From contig CANSLE010000007.1 of the NCBI GenBank assembly GCA_947647645.1, positions 1-24,426 of the forward strand: DNA of 24,426 bases, given 5' to 3'. Of the stretch, positions 14,541 to 22,935 are shown piece by piece; the first letter of the stretch is position 1; each line of letters opens with the position of its first letter. The position numbers and the translations under genes were made by a program. Source of the stretch: an uncultured Microbacterium sp. (lineage in GTDB: Bacteria > Actinomycetota > Actinomycetes > Actinomycetales > Microbacteriaceae). The notes under the pieces were generated by a model, which was given only the letters and a program-made list of their open reading frames with translations, was not told the DNA's origin and searched no databases.

Positions 14541-15947
14541 TCACCCCGGGTGCGTCATCGAGAGGAGGTCGAGCTTGGCGTCGAGCTGCCCCTCGGTGAG
14601 CTCTCCGCGCTCCACGTAGCCGAGGTCGAGGACCGCCTCGCGTACGGTGATGCCCTGTGCGACGGCGTGCTTGGCGATCTTGGCGGCCGCCTCGTAGCCG
14701 ATGAGCTTGTTGAGGGGCGTCACGATCGACGGCGACATGCCGGCGAGGGCGGCGGCGCGTTCGAGGTTCGCCTGCAGCCCGTCGATGGTCTTGTCGGCGA
14801 GGACGCGCATCGCGTTCGAGAGCAGCCGGATCGACTCGAGCAGGGCGGTTCCCATGACGGGGATCGCGACATTGAGCTCGAACGACCCGGACGCGCCGGC
14901 CCACGCGACGGTCGCGTCGTTCCCGATCACGCGTGCGCAGACCATGAGCGTGGCCTCGGGGACCACCGGGTTGACCTTCCCCGGCATGATCGAGGAACCC
15001 GGCTGGAGGTCGGGGATGTGCAGCTCTCCGAGACCGGTGTTGGGTCCGGAGCCCATCCAGCGCAGGTCGTTGTTGATCTTCGTGAGCGACACCGCGATCG
15101 TGCGCAGGGCGCCCGAGGCCTCGACGAGTGCGTCGCGGTTGGCCTGCGCCTCGAAGTGGTCTTTCGCCTCGGTGATCGGCAGCTCGGTCTCCTCGGCGAG
15201 GAGGGCGATGACCTTCTGCGGGAAGCCGAGCGGCGTGTTGATGCCGGTGCCGACGGCGGTACCGCCCAGCGGCACCTCGCCCACACGGGGGAGCACCGCG
15301 CGCACCCGCTCGATGCCGAGCCGGATCTGACGGGCGTAGCCGCCGAACTCCTGGCCCAGCGTGACGGGCGTGGCGTCCATGAGGTGGGTGCGTCCCGACT
15401 TCACGGCGTCCTTCCAGAGCTCGGCCTTCGCCTCCAGCGCGACGGCGAGGTGATCGAGTGCCGGGATGAGGTCGTCGATGAGCGCCTGTGTGACGGCGAT
15501 ATGGACCGACGTCGGGAACACATCGTTCGACGACTGCGACGCGTTGACGTGGTCGTTCGGGTGCACGGGCGCGCCGAGCCTCTGCGTTGCGAGGGAGGCG
15601 AGGACCTCGTTCATGTTCATGTTCGACGAGGTGCCCGAGCCGGTCTGATAGGTGTCCACCGGGAAGTGGGCGTCGTAACGGCCGGTGATGACGTCATCCG
15701 CCGCGGCGGCGATCGCGTCCGCGATCGCGCCGTCGAGGGTGCCGAGCTCCTTGTTGGCGAGTGCGGCGGCCTTCTTGATGCGCGCGAGCGCGGCGATCTG
15801 GGTCGACTCGAGTCCGGTTCCCGAGATCGGGAAGTTCTCCACGGCACGCTGCGTCTGCGCGGCGTACAGCGCGTCCTTGGGGACGCGCACCTCGCCCATC
15901 GTGTCGTGCTCGATGCGGTACTCGGTGGTGGCGGTCATGGCGGTCAC
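14541..15947 (-). CDS. fumC: Class II fumarate hydratase
   Basis: 468 residues, the normal length of the iron-independent class II fumarase, which interconverts fumarate and malate in the TCA cycle as a homotetramer. Visible motifs are Thr-Gly-Ser-Gly-Thr-Ser-Ser-Asn-Met-Asn at about 102-111, His-Pro-Asn-Asp-His-Val-Asn at 129-135, the catalytic His189 in Gly-Arg-Thr-His-Leu-Met, and the mobile SS loop Gly-Ser-Ser-Ile-Met-Pro-Gly-Lys-Val-Asn-Pro from about 317. The GTG at 15947 is preferred with AGGAA about 8 nt upstream; an ATG three codons later at 15938 is possible. It lies 49 nt after the carbonic anhydrase gene with no promoter that I can see, so it is probably the last gene of the xseA operon. 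Confidence 0.95.
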   Translation of the reverse strand: MTAMTATTEYRIEHDTMGEVRVPKDALYAAQTQRAVENFPISGTGLESTQIAALARIKKAAALANKELGTLDGAIADAIAAAADDVITGRYDAHFPVDTYQTGSGTSSNMNMNEVLASLATQRLGAPVHPNDHVNASQSSNDVFPTSVHIAVTQALIDDLIPALDHLAVALEAKAELWKDAVKSGRTHLMDATPVTLGQEFGGYARQIRLGIERVRAVLPRVGEVPLGGTAVGTGINTPLGFPQKVIALLAEETELPITEAKDHFEAQANRDALVEASGALRTIAVSLTKINNDLRWMGSGPNTGLGELHIPDLQPGSSIMPGKVNPVVPEATLMVCARVIGNDATVAWAGASGSFELNVAIPVMGTALLESIRLLSNAMRVLADKTIDGLQANLERAAALAGMSPSIVTPLNKLIGYEAAAKIAKHAVAQGITVREAVLDLGYVERGELTEGQLDAKLDLLSMTHPG

Positions 15948-15996
15948 GTCCTCGTTTCCTGTGCGTGTTCTGTCGTCGTTGTCTGCGGTGCCGTCG

Positions 15997-16647
15997 TCAG
16001 TCCTGGTCGACGCCGACCATCACATGGGGAACGGCGGTGCCCTCGTTGAGGCGGTAGTTCGCGCCCACGATGCCCAGCCGGCCCTCGGCGACCGCGTCGG
16101 CGATGAGGCGCGATGAGGCGAGGAGGTCGTCGACGGTGTTCTTGAGGTGCTCGCGGCCGACGTCCTCGGCATCCAGTTCACGCGGGTCGACATCGCCGCC
16201 GGTGTCGCGGAGCACCGTCCGGGCGGCAGGCACGATGCGCGCGATGAGGCGCCAGATGCGGGGGGGCAGCTCGGGTGAGCCGAGTGCGGTCGAGTCGATG
16301 GCTGCGCGGACGGCTCCGCACGCATCGTGCGCGAGCACGATGATCAGCGACACGTCGAGCGCGGCGACGGCGTATTCGAGGCTCGCGACCGCCGAGTCGG
16401 ACGCGACCTGACCGGCGTTGCGCACCACGAAGAGGTCTCCGAGGCCCTGGTCGAAGATGATCTCGGCGGCCAGCCGCGAGTCGGCGCACCCGAAGAGCGC
16501 CGCCCGGGGCGTCTGGGCGGCGGCGAGCTCGTTGCGGCGCTCGACGTCCTGACGGGGATGCCGCGGCTCTCCCGCCACGAAGCGTGCGTTACCTTCGCGC
16601 ATCTCCGTCCACACGGTGCGGGGCGTGGGCCGGGCCGTGGTGCTCAT
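15997..16647 (-). CDS. Beta-class carbonic anhydrase
   Basis: 216 residues. The enzyme interconverts CO2 and bicarbonate. The zinc ligands and catalytic pair of the beta class are complete: Cys54-x-Asp56-x-Arg58 and His107-x-x-Cys110. Other family features are Val-Arg-Asn-Ala-Gly and Ser-Leu-Glu-Tyr-Ala-Val. The ATG at 16647 overlaps the DUF4245 stop (ATGA) and has GAGGAG upstream, so translation is coupled to DUF4245. Lying directly before fumC suggests supply of bicarbonate for anaplerotic carboxylation, but this is inferred from position only. A longer open frame to 17358 runs through the DUF4245 gene in another frame and is a shadow. Confidence 0.94.
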   Translation of the reverse strand: MSTTARPTPRTVWTEMREGNARFVAGEPRHPRQDVERRNELAAAQTPRAALFGCADSRLAAEIIFDQGLGDLFVVRNAGQVASDSAVASLEYAVAALDVSLIIVLAHDACGAVRAAIDSTALGSPELPPRIWRLIARIVPAARTVLRDTGGDVDPRELDAEDVGREHLKNTVDDLLASSRLIADAVAEGRLGIVGANYRLNEGTAVPHVMVGVDQD

Positions 16648-17270
16648 CGCTTCTCCTCGCGCAGCGTCCGGATCTGTTCGGTGACGCCCATTGCGGCGGT
16701 CGCGGCCGTCGGGGCATCCGTCGCCCCGTAGATCAGGACGGTGTCGGATCCGGCCGCGGTCGAGAGGGCGTACGAGACGGTGTCGGTGCGCGACGCGGCG
16801 GGGATCGCGTACTCGTCCCAGACGATGCCGTCGATCGTCACGCTCCCGGTGGGGGCGAAGCCACCCAGCATCTTCGCGGCCCACGTCGGGTCGGCGTCGA
16901 CGCCCTGCGCGACCCGGACGTATCCGGTCGGCGGGGCGTAGACGATACGCCACATCCCGCCTTCGAGACGGGCAGAGTTCGCGCGCCAGTCCCGGGGGAC
17001 GGTCGGCACGAGCAGAGGGTGCCCGAGCGACGCCGACGCCGACTGGGCCGCCGCGGCCACATCCGCCTCCTCGCGCTCCTGAAGCGACCCCCGGGGAACC
17101 CCGAAGTAGACGACGGCGACGACGGCCATGGTCACGAGGAGCGCGGCGACGAGGTTGCGAAACGTCTTGCTCTGGCGGTAGGCGCGCGATGCGGCCGCCT
17201 TGCGGTCGGCCGTCTCCTCCGGGGTCTCCGGACGCCCGAGCTCGGCGACGATGCGTGGACCGGACGGCAT
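16644..17270 (-). CDS. DUF4245 domain-containing membrane protein
   Basis: 208 residues. A charged N-terminus (about 1-38) with Pro-Glu-Thr-Pro-Glu-Glu is followed by one membrane helix (about 40-57) with Phe-Arg-Asn-Leu-Val before it, then a long extracytoplasmic domain with Val-Pro-Arg-Asp-Trp-Arg-Ala-Asn-Ser-Ala and Trp-Arg-Ile-Val-Tyr. These match the actinobacterial DUF4245 family, which often neighbours xseAB, fumC or glpX; no function is known. Its ATG shares one base with the xseB stop (TGATG), so the start is well supported. The longer frame to 17330 would overlap xseB and is rejected. Confidence 0.83.
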   Translation of the reverse strand: MPSGPRIVAELGRPETPEETADRKAAASRAYRQSKTFRNLVAALLVTMAVVAVVYFGVPRGSLQEREEADVAAAAQSASASLGHPLLVPTVPRDWRANSARLEGGMWRIVYAPPTGYVRVAQGVDADPTWAAKMLGGFAPTGSVTIDGIVWDEYAIPAASRTDTVSYALSTAAGSDTVLIYGATDAPTAATAAMGVTEQIRTLREEKR

Positions 17271-17500
17271 CAGGACTCCGTGTCCGCCGGGCGGGCGGCG
17301 TCCAGCAGTCGTTTGGCGCCGAGCAGCCACTCCTCGCAGCGCGCGGCGAGCGCCTCACCGCGTGTCCACAGCGCGAGGGAATGCTCGAGGGTCGGGGCGC
17401 CCTGCTCGAGTTCGGCGACGACCCGGACGAGCTCGTCCCGCGCCTGCTCGAACGAGAGATCGGCGACGTCGGCGGCCGTGTCGCTGGTCATGGGCTCCAT
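17270..17500 (-). CDS. xseB: Exodeoxyribonuclease VII small subunit
   Basis: 73-76 residues, the usual XseB size. The three-helix body has Leu-Ser-Phe-Glu-Gln-Ala-Arg-Asp-Glu-Leu and Leu-Glu-Gln-Gly, then the family's Leu-Glu-His-Ser-Leu-Ala-Leu-Trp-Thr-Arg-Gly-Glu-Ala-Leu. XseB binds XseA to form the single-strand-specific exonuclease VII. Two starts compete: ATG at 17500, one base after the xseA stop, and ATG at 17491, which has TAGAAT ending 7 nt upstream. Coupled translation from xseA and independent leaderless expression are both possible. Confidence 0.92.
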   Translation of the reverse strand: MEPMTSDTAADVADLSFEQARDELVRVVAELEQGAPTLEHSLALWTRGEALAARCEEWLLGAKRLLDAARPADTES

Positions 17501-17504
17501 TCTA
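17499..17504 (-). promoter_or_regulatory. -10-like box (TAGAAT) built on the xseA stop codon
   Basis: On the minus strand the xseA TAG stop is the first half of TAGAAT, which ends 7 nt before the ATG at 17491. This could be an internal leaderless promoter for xseB and the genes after it. Confidence 0.4.
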
Positions 17505-18785
17505 GGACGGTGTCCCGACGTCCTCGGCGACGGCCCCCTCCGACCGTGCGGCGAACGACCCGTCAGCCACGGTCACGACCACGGCGGACCCCGCGGGCGC
17601 CTGACGAGCGTCGCGGACGATGACCCCGCCGTCCAGGTGGGCGATCGCGTATCCCCGCGCCAGGGTGGCGCCCGGCGACAGGGCGCGCAGCGATGCGCGC
17701 AGCTGCGCCGTCGTTCGCTCCGCGGCATCCAGGCGTCGGCTGACGACATCGCGCCCGCGCGAGACGAGCGTCCACAGCTCGTGGGAACGCGGGGTCAGCA
17801 GCGACTCCGGCGAGCGCAGGACGGGGCGCGAGCGGAGCTGCTCGAGTTGGGCGATGTCGTGCGCGACGCGCTGGGTGAGCCGGCTGCGGGCGCGGCTTCG
17901 CAGCTGCTGCACGAGGGCGCGCTGCTCCGCGACGTCGGGCACGATCCGTTTCGCGGCGTCGGTGGGGGTCGACGCGCGGAGGTCGGCGACATCATCGAGG
18001 AGGGGGTGGTCGTTCTCGTGGCCGATCGCGGAGACGACGGGGGTGGATGCCGCGGCCACCGCGCGCACGAGCCGTTCGTCGCTGAAGCCGAGGAGCGTCT
18101 GCGGGTCCCCGCCGCCACGGGCGATGACGATCACATCGACCTCGGGGTCGGCGTCGAGCGCGGTCAGCGCGGCGATGGTCTCGGGAACGCACCGCTCGCC
18201 CTGGACGGCGGCGTGGATCGTGCGGAAGCGGACGGCGGGCCAGCGCAGTTCGGCGTTGCGGTGGACGTCCTTCTCGGCGTCGCTGCGTTCTCCGGTGATC
18301 AGCCCGATCACCTGCGGGAGGAACGGAAGGCGCTTCTTGCGCGACACGTCGAAGAGGCCCTCCGATCGCAACCGGGACCGGAGGCGCTCCAGCCTCTCCA
18401 GCTGCTCGCCGAGGCCCGTGTGCCGCATCGCCGAGACGGTGAAGGTGAAGTCGCCCGTCTTCACGAAGAAGTCACTCTTGACGCACGCGACGACGAGGTC
18501 GCCGACCTTCAGATCGTCGGGGAGACGCTGCAGCGTCGAGGACCAGAGGCGGAAGGAGATCATCGCGTCGCCGTTCGCGTCCTTGAGCCGCCCGAACACG
18601 TGCCCGCCGCGCACGTTCCACGCCGTGATCTCACCCTCGACCCACACCGAACCCCACGTGGAGACGAACCCGCGGATCGTCTCATTCAGGCGGGAGACCG
18701 ACGTCGGCGCATCGGCGCGCGAATCGCGCGGCGCGACGGCGTCGGGAGGTGCGCTCTCTCCGGGAGCGGACGCGAACGAAGTCAT
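17502..18785 (-). CDS. xseA: Exodeoxyribonuclease VII large subunit
   Basis: 427 residues from the ATG at 18785, which has GGAAAG about 7 nt upstream. The N-terminal OB fold (Val-Trp-Val-Glu-Gly-Glu-Ile near residue 48) binds single-stranded DNA. The catalytic core has Ile-Ala-Arg-Gly-Gly-Gly-Asp, Phe-Ser-Asp-Glu, Ser-Ala-Ile-Gly-His-Glu-Asn-Asp and Ala-Asp-Leu-Arg-Ala-Ser-Thr-Pro-Thr-Asp-Ala-Ala. A helical, Arg-rich C-terminal region that binds XseB ends in a Leu-Ala-Arg-Gly-Tyr-Ala motif and a short beta segment. Exonuclease VII removes single-stranded DNA in repair and recombination. First gene of the minus-strand operon through carbonic anhydrase; divergent from ispH. Confidence 0.95.
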   Translation of the reverse strand: MTSFASAPGESAPPDAVAPRDSRADAPTSVSRLNETIRGFVSTWGSVWVEGEITAWNVRGGHVFGRLKDANGDAMISFRLWSSTLQRLPDDLKVGDLVVACVKSDFFVKTGDFTFTVSAMRHTGLGEQLERLERLRSRLRSEGLFDVSRKKRLPFLPQVIGLITGERSDAEKDVHRNAELRWPAVRFRTIHAAVQGERCVPETIAALTALDADPEVDVIVIARGGGDPQTLLGFSDERLVRAVAAASTPVVSAIGHENDHPLLDDVADLRASTPTDAAKRIVPDVAEQRALVQQLRSRARSRLTQRVAHDIAQLEQLRSRPVLRSPESLLTPRSHELWTLVSRGRDVVSRRLDAAERTTAQLRASLRALSPGATLARGYAIAHLDGGVIVRDARQAPAGSAVVVTVADGSFAARSEGAVAEDVGTPS

Positions 18786-18833
18786 CGCTGCCTTTCCGCC
18801 GCGACATGCGGCCCTCACTCAGCCCGCTCTCCC

Positions 18834-18839
18834 TAGAAT
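18834..18839 (+). promoter_or_regulatory. -10 box (TAGAAT), leaderless type, for ispH
   Basis: TAGAAT ends 6 nt before the GTG at 18846. Its CTAG core is palindromic, so the minus strand reads TAGGGA at the same place and could serve xseA. Confidence 0.6.
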
Positions 18840-18845
18840 CAAGGG

Positions 18846-19907
18846 GTGAGCAGCACAGCCATCCGTCTCCCGACGCCCCATGTCCCAGGCCCGCGCGGAC
18901 GGCTTCAGGATAACCCGGTCCCCGGACACAAACGGGTGCTGCTCGCGTCGCCCCGTGGATACTGCGCCGGCGTCGACCGAGCCGTCATCGCGGTGGAGAA
19001 GGCGCTCGAGCGCTACGGCGCGCCGGTGTACGTGCGCAAGCAGATCGTGCACAACATCCACGTCGTCACCGAGCTGGAGGCGAAAGGAGCGATCTTCGTC
19101 GAAGAGGTCGATGAGGTGCCCGGGGGATCCCACGTCGTGTTCAGTGCGCACGGCGTCTCGCCGGCCGTCGTGACCGCGGCATCCGATCGGGGACTCCAGG
19201 CGATCGACGCGACGTGTCCGCTCGTGACAAAGGTGCACCGTGAGGCCGTGCGGTTCGCACGCGACGACTTCGAGATCCTCCTCATCGGCCATGACGGCCA
19301 CGAGGAGGTCGAGGGGACCGCGGGCGAGGCTCCCGATCACGTCACCGTGGTGAACTCTCCCGCCGAAGCCGACCGGGTCGTGGTGAAGGACCCGTCGAAG
19401 GTGGTCTGGCTGTCGCAGACGACGCTGTCGGTCGACGAGACGATGGAGACGGTGCGCCGTCTCCGTGAGCGTTTCCCCGAGCTGCAGGATCCGCCCTCCG
19501 ACGACATCTGCTACGCGACCCAGAACCGGCAGGTGGCGATCAAGAAGGTCGCGAAGGACGCGGACCTCGTGATCGTCGTCGGGTCGGCGAACTCGTCCAA
19601 CTCCGTTCGCCTCGTCGAAGTCGCGCTCGAGTACGGCGCGAAGGCCGCCTACCGGGTCGATTACGCCCACGAGATCCAGCAGGAGTGGCTCGACGGCGTG
19701 CAGACCGTGGGTGTGACCAGCGGTGCGTCCGTACCCGAGGTGCTGGTCCAGGAGGTACTGGCCGATCTCGCCGTCGCCGGCTACGCCGATGTCGAGCAGG
19801 TGCGCACCGCGGAGGAGGACCTCATGTTCTCGCTGCCCAAGGAGCTGCGCCAGGATGCGACGGGGCGCCGGGACGACCGTGCCCTGGGCGGGAGGTCGCG
19901 CGCGTGA
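18846..19907 (+). CDS. ispH: 4-hydroxy-3-methylbut-2-enyl diphosphate reductase
   Basis: 353 residues. IspH (LytB) is the last enzyme of the MEP pathway and reduces HMBPP to IPP and DMAPP with a [4Fe-4S] cluster. The three cluster cysteines are present: Cys40 in Arg-Gly-Tyr-Cys-Ala-Gly-Val, Cys124 in Asp-Ala-Thr-Cys-Pro-Leu-Val, and Cys222 in Asp-Ile-Cys-Tyr-Ala-Thr-Gln-Asn-Arg. His-Asn motifs, Ser-Ala-His-Gly-Val and Gly-Ser-Ala-Asn-Ser-Ser-Asn-Ser complete the active site. It supplies precursors for uppS in this window. It starts at a GTG directly after a -10 box and has an extra N-terminal segment of about 28 residues. The stop overlaps the next gene's GTG by 4 bp. Confidence 0.97.
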   Translation: MSSTAIRLPTPHVPGPRGRLQDNPVPGHKRVLLASPRGYCAGVDRAVIAVEKALERYGAPVYVRKQIVHNIHVVTELEAKGAIFVEEVDEVPGGSHVVFSAHGVSPAVVTAASDRGLQAIDATCPLVTKVHREAVRFARDDFEILLIGHDGHEEVEGTAGEAPDHVTVVNSPAEADRVVVKDPSKVVWLSQTTLSVDETMETVRRLRERFPELQDPPSDDICYATQNRQVAIKKVAKDADLVIVVGSANSSNSVRLVEVALEYGAKAAYRVDYAHEIQQEWLDGVQTVGVTSGASVPEVLVQEVLADLAVAGYADVEQVRTAEEDLMFSLPKELRQDATGRRDDRALGGRSRA

Positions 19908-20479
19908 GCGACGCACCGGCGACGGGGCAGCCGTCGGATGCCGATGCTCCTCGCCCGCGACCCCAGTACGGCGAGTACGCGACGCCGGAGGAGCAGCGGG
20001 CGCGTATCCAACAGCCCGCTTCCGAGCCGTCGCACTCCCACACCGCCCTGCCGCACACCGTTCCCGGCCGCGCGCACCCGCCCACCGCGCCGGCGACGAC
20101 CGCAGCCGCGCGACCGACACGCACCGCCGACCGGGTCATCACGCTCGCGCTGCTGGCGTACGGCCTCGTCACGGTGCTCAGCGCCGTCCCGCAGCTGTGG
20201 GACTTCGCGGGGTTCGCGCAGACGTGGATGCAGGTCGCCGGCATCGATGCGACGTTCACCAACACGGCGCAAGGCGTGCTCTGGGGACGCATCGCGGCGT
20301 TCGTGTTCATCGGCGGGTGGCTGTTGACGGCGCTGCTGTCGTGGGCGTCCCTGGCGGCGCGACACTTGTCGTGGTGGATCCCGCTGGTCGGCGCGATCGT
20401 CACCTTCATCATCGCGACGGTGTGCCTGACGGTGCCCCTGCTGGGCGACCCCGCCATCGCCGCCCACTTCCTGCGGTGA
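19904..20479 (+). CDS. DUF6264-like membrane protein, hypothetical
   Basis: 191 residues starting at a GTG that overlaps the ispH stop by 4 bp, so it is translationally coupled. Residues 1-75 are Pro/Ala/His-rich and probably disordered, with an Arg-Pro-Gln-Tyr-Gly-Glu-Tyr-Ala-Thr-Pro motif. Three membrane helices follow (about 78-98, 125-148, 156-180), with a short Trp-rich loop after the first. The layout and position behind ispH fit proteins labelled DUF6264 in Microbacteriaceae, as I recall; the family name is tentative. No function is known. A strong terminator begins 64 nt after the stop. Confidence 0.7.
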   Translation: MSDAPATGQPSDADAPRPRPQYGEYATPEEQRARIQQPASEPSHSHTALPHTVPGRAHPPTAPATTAAARPTRTADRVITLALLAYGLVTVLSAVPQLWDFAGFAQTWMQVAGIDATFTNTAQGVLWGRIAAFVFIGGWLLTALLSWASLAARHLSWWIPLVGAIVTFIIATVCLTVPLLGDPAIAAHFLR

Positions 20480-20542
20480 CGCTCGCGCACGACGTGAGGG
20501 TCTTTCGGGCGCGCTCGGCGTGGGGTGCGGCCCGCCCTCGAT

Positions 20543-20582
20543 GACGAACGCCCCGGAGCCGTGTGGCTCCGGGGCGTTCGTC
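20543..20582. terminator. 18-bp perfect bidirectional terminator hairpin
   Basis: Arms 20543-20560 and 20565-20582 are perfectly complementary around a GTGT loop. It lies between the DUF6264-like gene (plus) and fba (minus), 13 nt from the fba stop. It lacks a T-tract on either side. Confidence 0.8.
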
Positions 20583-20595
20583 GACGGTTCGATGA

Positions 20596-21627
<1,032 letters not shown>

Positions 21628-21661
21628 TTCTGCTCCTCAGTTCTGCGGGGATTCCACGGTC

Positions 21662-21667
21662 AGCCTA
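21662..21667 (-). promoter_or_regulatory. -10 box (TAGGCT) for fba
   Basis: TAGGCT on the minus strand lies 34 nt before the fba ATG, giving a leader of about 28 nt with a strong GAGGAG ribosome site. This contrasts with the leaderless start of glpX. Confidence 0.5.
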
Positions 21668-21729
21668 CCGAAGCGCGGGGTCGGTCCGTGAGGGGGCGAC
21701 CGGGCAAAAGCGTCGACCCGTACATGCCG

Positions 21730-21748
21730 ATGGGTAAAGAATGCCCAT
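21730..21748. promoter_or_regulatory. Small inverted repeat in the AT-rich fba-glpX gap
   Basis: ATGGG (21730-21734) and CCCAT (21744-21748) flank nine bases in an unusually AT-rich stretch (about 21714-21786). It could be an operator for control of the divergent pair. No regulator family is recognised. Confidence 0.25.
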
Positions 21749-21799
21749 TCCTTCACAAGCTGTTCGCTGAAAGCGCCGCGAAAAACCGGCTGCGGGTTC

Positions 21800-21805
21800 T
21801 AGGCT
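21800..21805 (+). promoter_or_regulatory. -10 box (TAGGCT), leaderless type, for glpX
   Basis: TAGGCT ends 6 nt before the ATG at 21812. No ribosome site lies between. Confidence 0.6.
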
Positions 21806-21811
21806 GGCGAC

Positions 21812-22801
21812 ATGGTGAGCCTGACCGCGGACATGAGCCCTTTGCACCCCGACCGCAACCTCGCGATGGAGCTCGTACGCGCGACCGAGGCGGCGGCCAT
21901 CCGTTCGGTGCCTTTCATCGGACGTGGGCAGAAGGAGAAGGCCGATGGTGCCGCCGTGGATGCGATGCGTGCATTCCTCACGACGGTGGACTTCGACGGT
22001 GTGATCGTGATCGGTGAGGGGGAGAAGGACAACGCCCCGATGCTCTACAACGGCGAGCACGTCGGCACGGGGCGCGGTCCGCAGTGCGACGTCGCGGTCG
22101 ACCCGATCGATGGCACGGCGCTGACCGCCGAGGGACGCAACAACGCACTGTCCGTGCTGGCCGTCTCCGATCGCGGGTCGATGTTGGACGCCTCCAGCGT
22201 CTTCTACATGGACAAGATCGTCACCGGCCCTGCGGGCGTCGGGGTCGTCGACATCCGCCTCCCGGTCGGCGAGAACATCCGCCGCCTCGCGAAGTCGCTC
22301 GGCAAGACCGTCGATGAGCTCGTCGTCTCGGTGCTGAACCGCCCCCGGCACGCTCGGCTCATCGAGGAGATCCGCGAGGCGGGTGCCGGCACCCGCCTCA
22401 TGAGCGACGGCGACGTGGCCGGCGGCATCAACGCCGCACGTCACAACGCGCGCACCGACATGTGCATCGGCATCGGCGGCAGTCCCGAGGGCGTCGCGAC
22501 CACATGCGCCATCAAGGCCCTTGGCGGGCACATCCAGGGACGCCTCTGGGCGCGCGACGACGACGAGAAGCAGCGCGGCATCGACGCCGGTCTCAAACTC
22601 GACGACTACGTCTACGAAGCCGACGAGCTCGTGAAGGGGCGCAACACCATCTTCGTCGCGACGGGTGTCACCAACGGCGAGCTCGTCGCCGGTGTGCGGC
22701 GTGACGGCGACTTCGTCTACACGGAGAGCGTGGTGCTGCGCGGCGCCTCGGGAACCCTGCGGCGGATCTCGTCGGAGCACCTCACCTCGAAGTGGCTGTG
22801 A
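21812..22801 (+). CDS. glpX: Class II fructose-1,6-bisphosphatase
   Basis: 329 residues, the normal GlpX length. The enzyme hydrolyses fructose 1,6-bisphosphate to fructose 6-phosphate and is usually the only FBPase in actinobacteria, so it is needed for gluconeogenesis. The metal site is visible as Ile-Gly-Glu-Gly-Glu-Lys-Asp (about 67-73) and Val-Asp97-Pro-Ile-Asp100-Gly-Thr. Further family motifs are Asp-Gly-Asp-Val-Ala-Gly-Gly-Ile and Gly-Ile-Gly-Gly-Ser-Pro-Glu-Gly-Val, then Arg-Leu-Trp-Ala-Arg. The start directly follows a -10 box. It is divergent from fba. Confidence 0.97.
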   Translation: MVSLTADMSPLHPDRNLAMELVRATEAAAIRSVPFIGRGQKEKADGAAVDAMRAFLTTVDFDGVIVIGEGEKDNAPMLYNGEHVGTGRGPQCDVAVDPIDGTALTAEGRNNALSVLAVSDRGSMLDASSVFYMDKIVTGPAGVGVVDIRLPVGENIRRLAKSLGKTVDELVVSVLNRPRHARLIEEIREAGAGTRLMSDGDVAGGINAARHNARTDMCIGIGGSPEGVATTCAIKALGGHIQGRLWARDDDEKQRGIDAGLKLDDYVYEADELVKGRNTIFVATGVTNGELVAGVRRDGDFVYTESVVLRGASGTLRRISSEHLTSKWL

Positions 22802-22876
22802 CCGCGCGCGGACGCTGACGTCGCGTGATCTTGCGACGTGCGGGGCCGGAGTGCGGGCACGCCGGTCGACCTCTGG

Positions 22877-22882
22877 CAGAAT
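22877..22882 (+). promoter_or_regulatory. -10-like box (CAGAAT) before the small membrane gene
   Basis: CAGAAT ends 8 nt before a GTG at 22891 that is in frame with the small protein. Transcription from near 22889 would give a 45-nt leader containing a GTGTC/GACAC hairpin (22891-22906). Confidence 0.35.
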
Positions 22883-22935
22883 GTGGATCGGTGTCACCGG
22901 CGACACAGACGTCATCCACGCAGTCCGGGAGTCAC

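Noticed and set aside
14151..16049. 632-codon plus-strand frame antisense to the histidine kinase and fumC
   Set aside because: It is a long shadow frame due to high GC; its Arg/Asp/Gly-rich translation shows no family, and the opposite strand encodes clear enzymes.
16584..18836. 750-codon plus-strand frame antisense to DUF4245, xseB and xseA
   Set aside because: Shadow frame; the opposite strand has intact motifs and overlapping starts.
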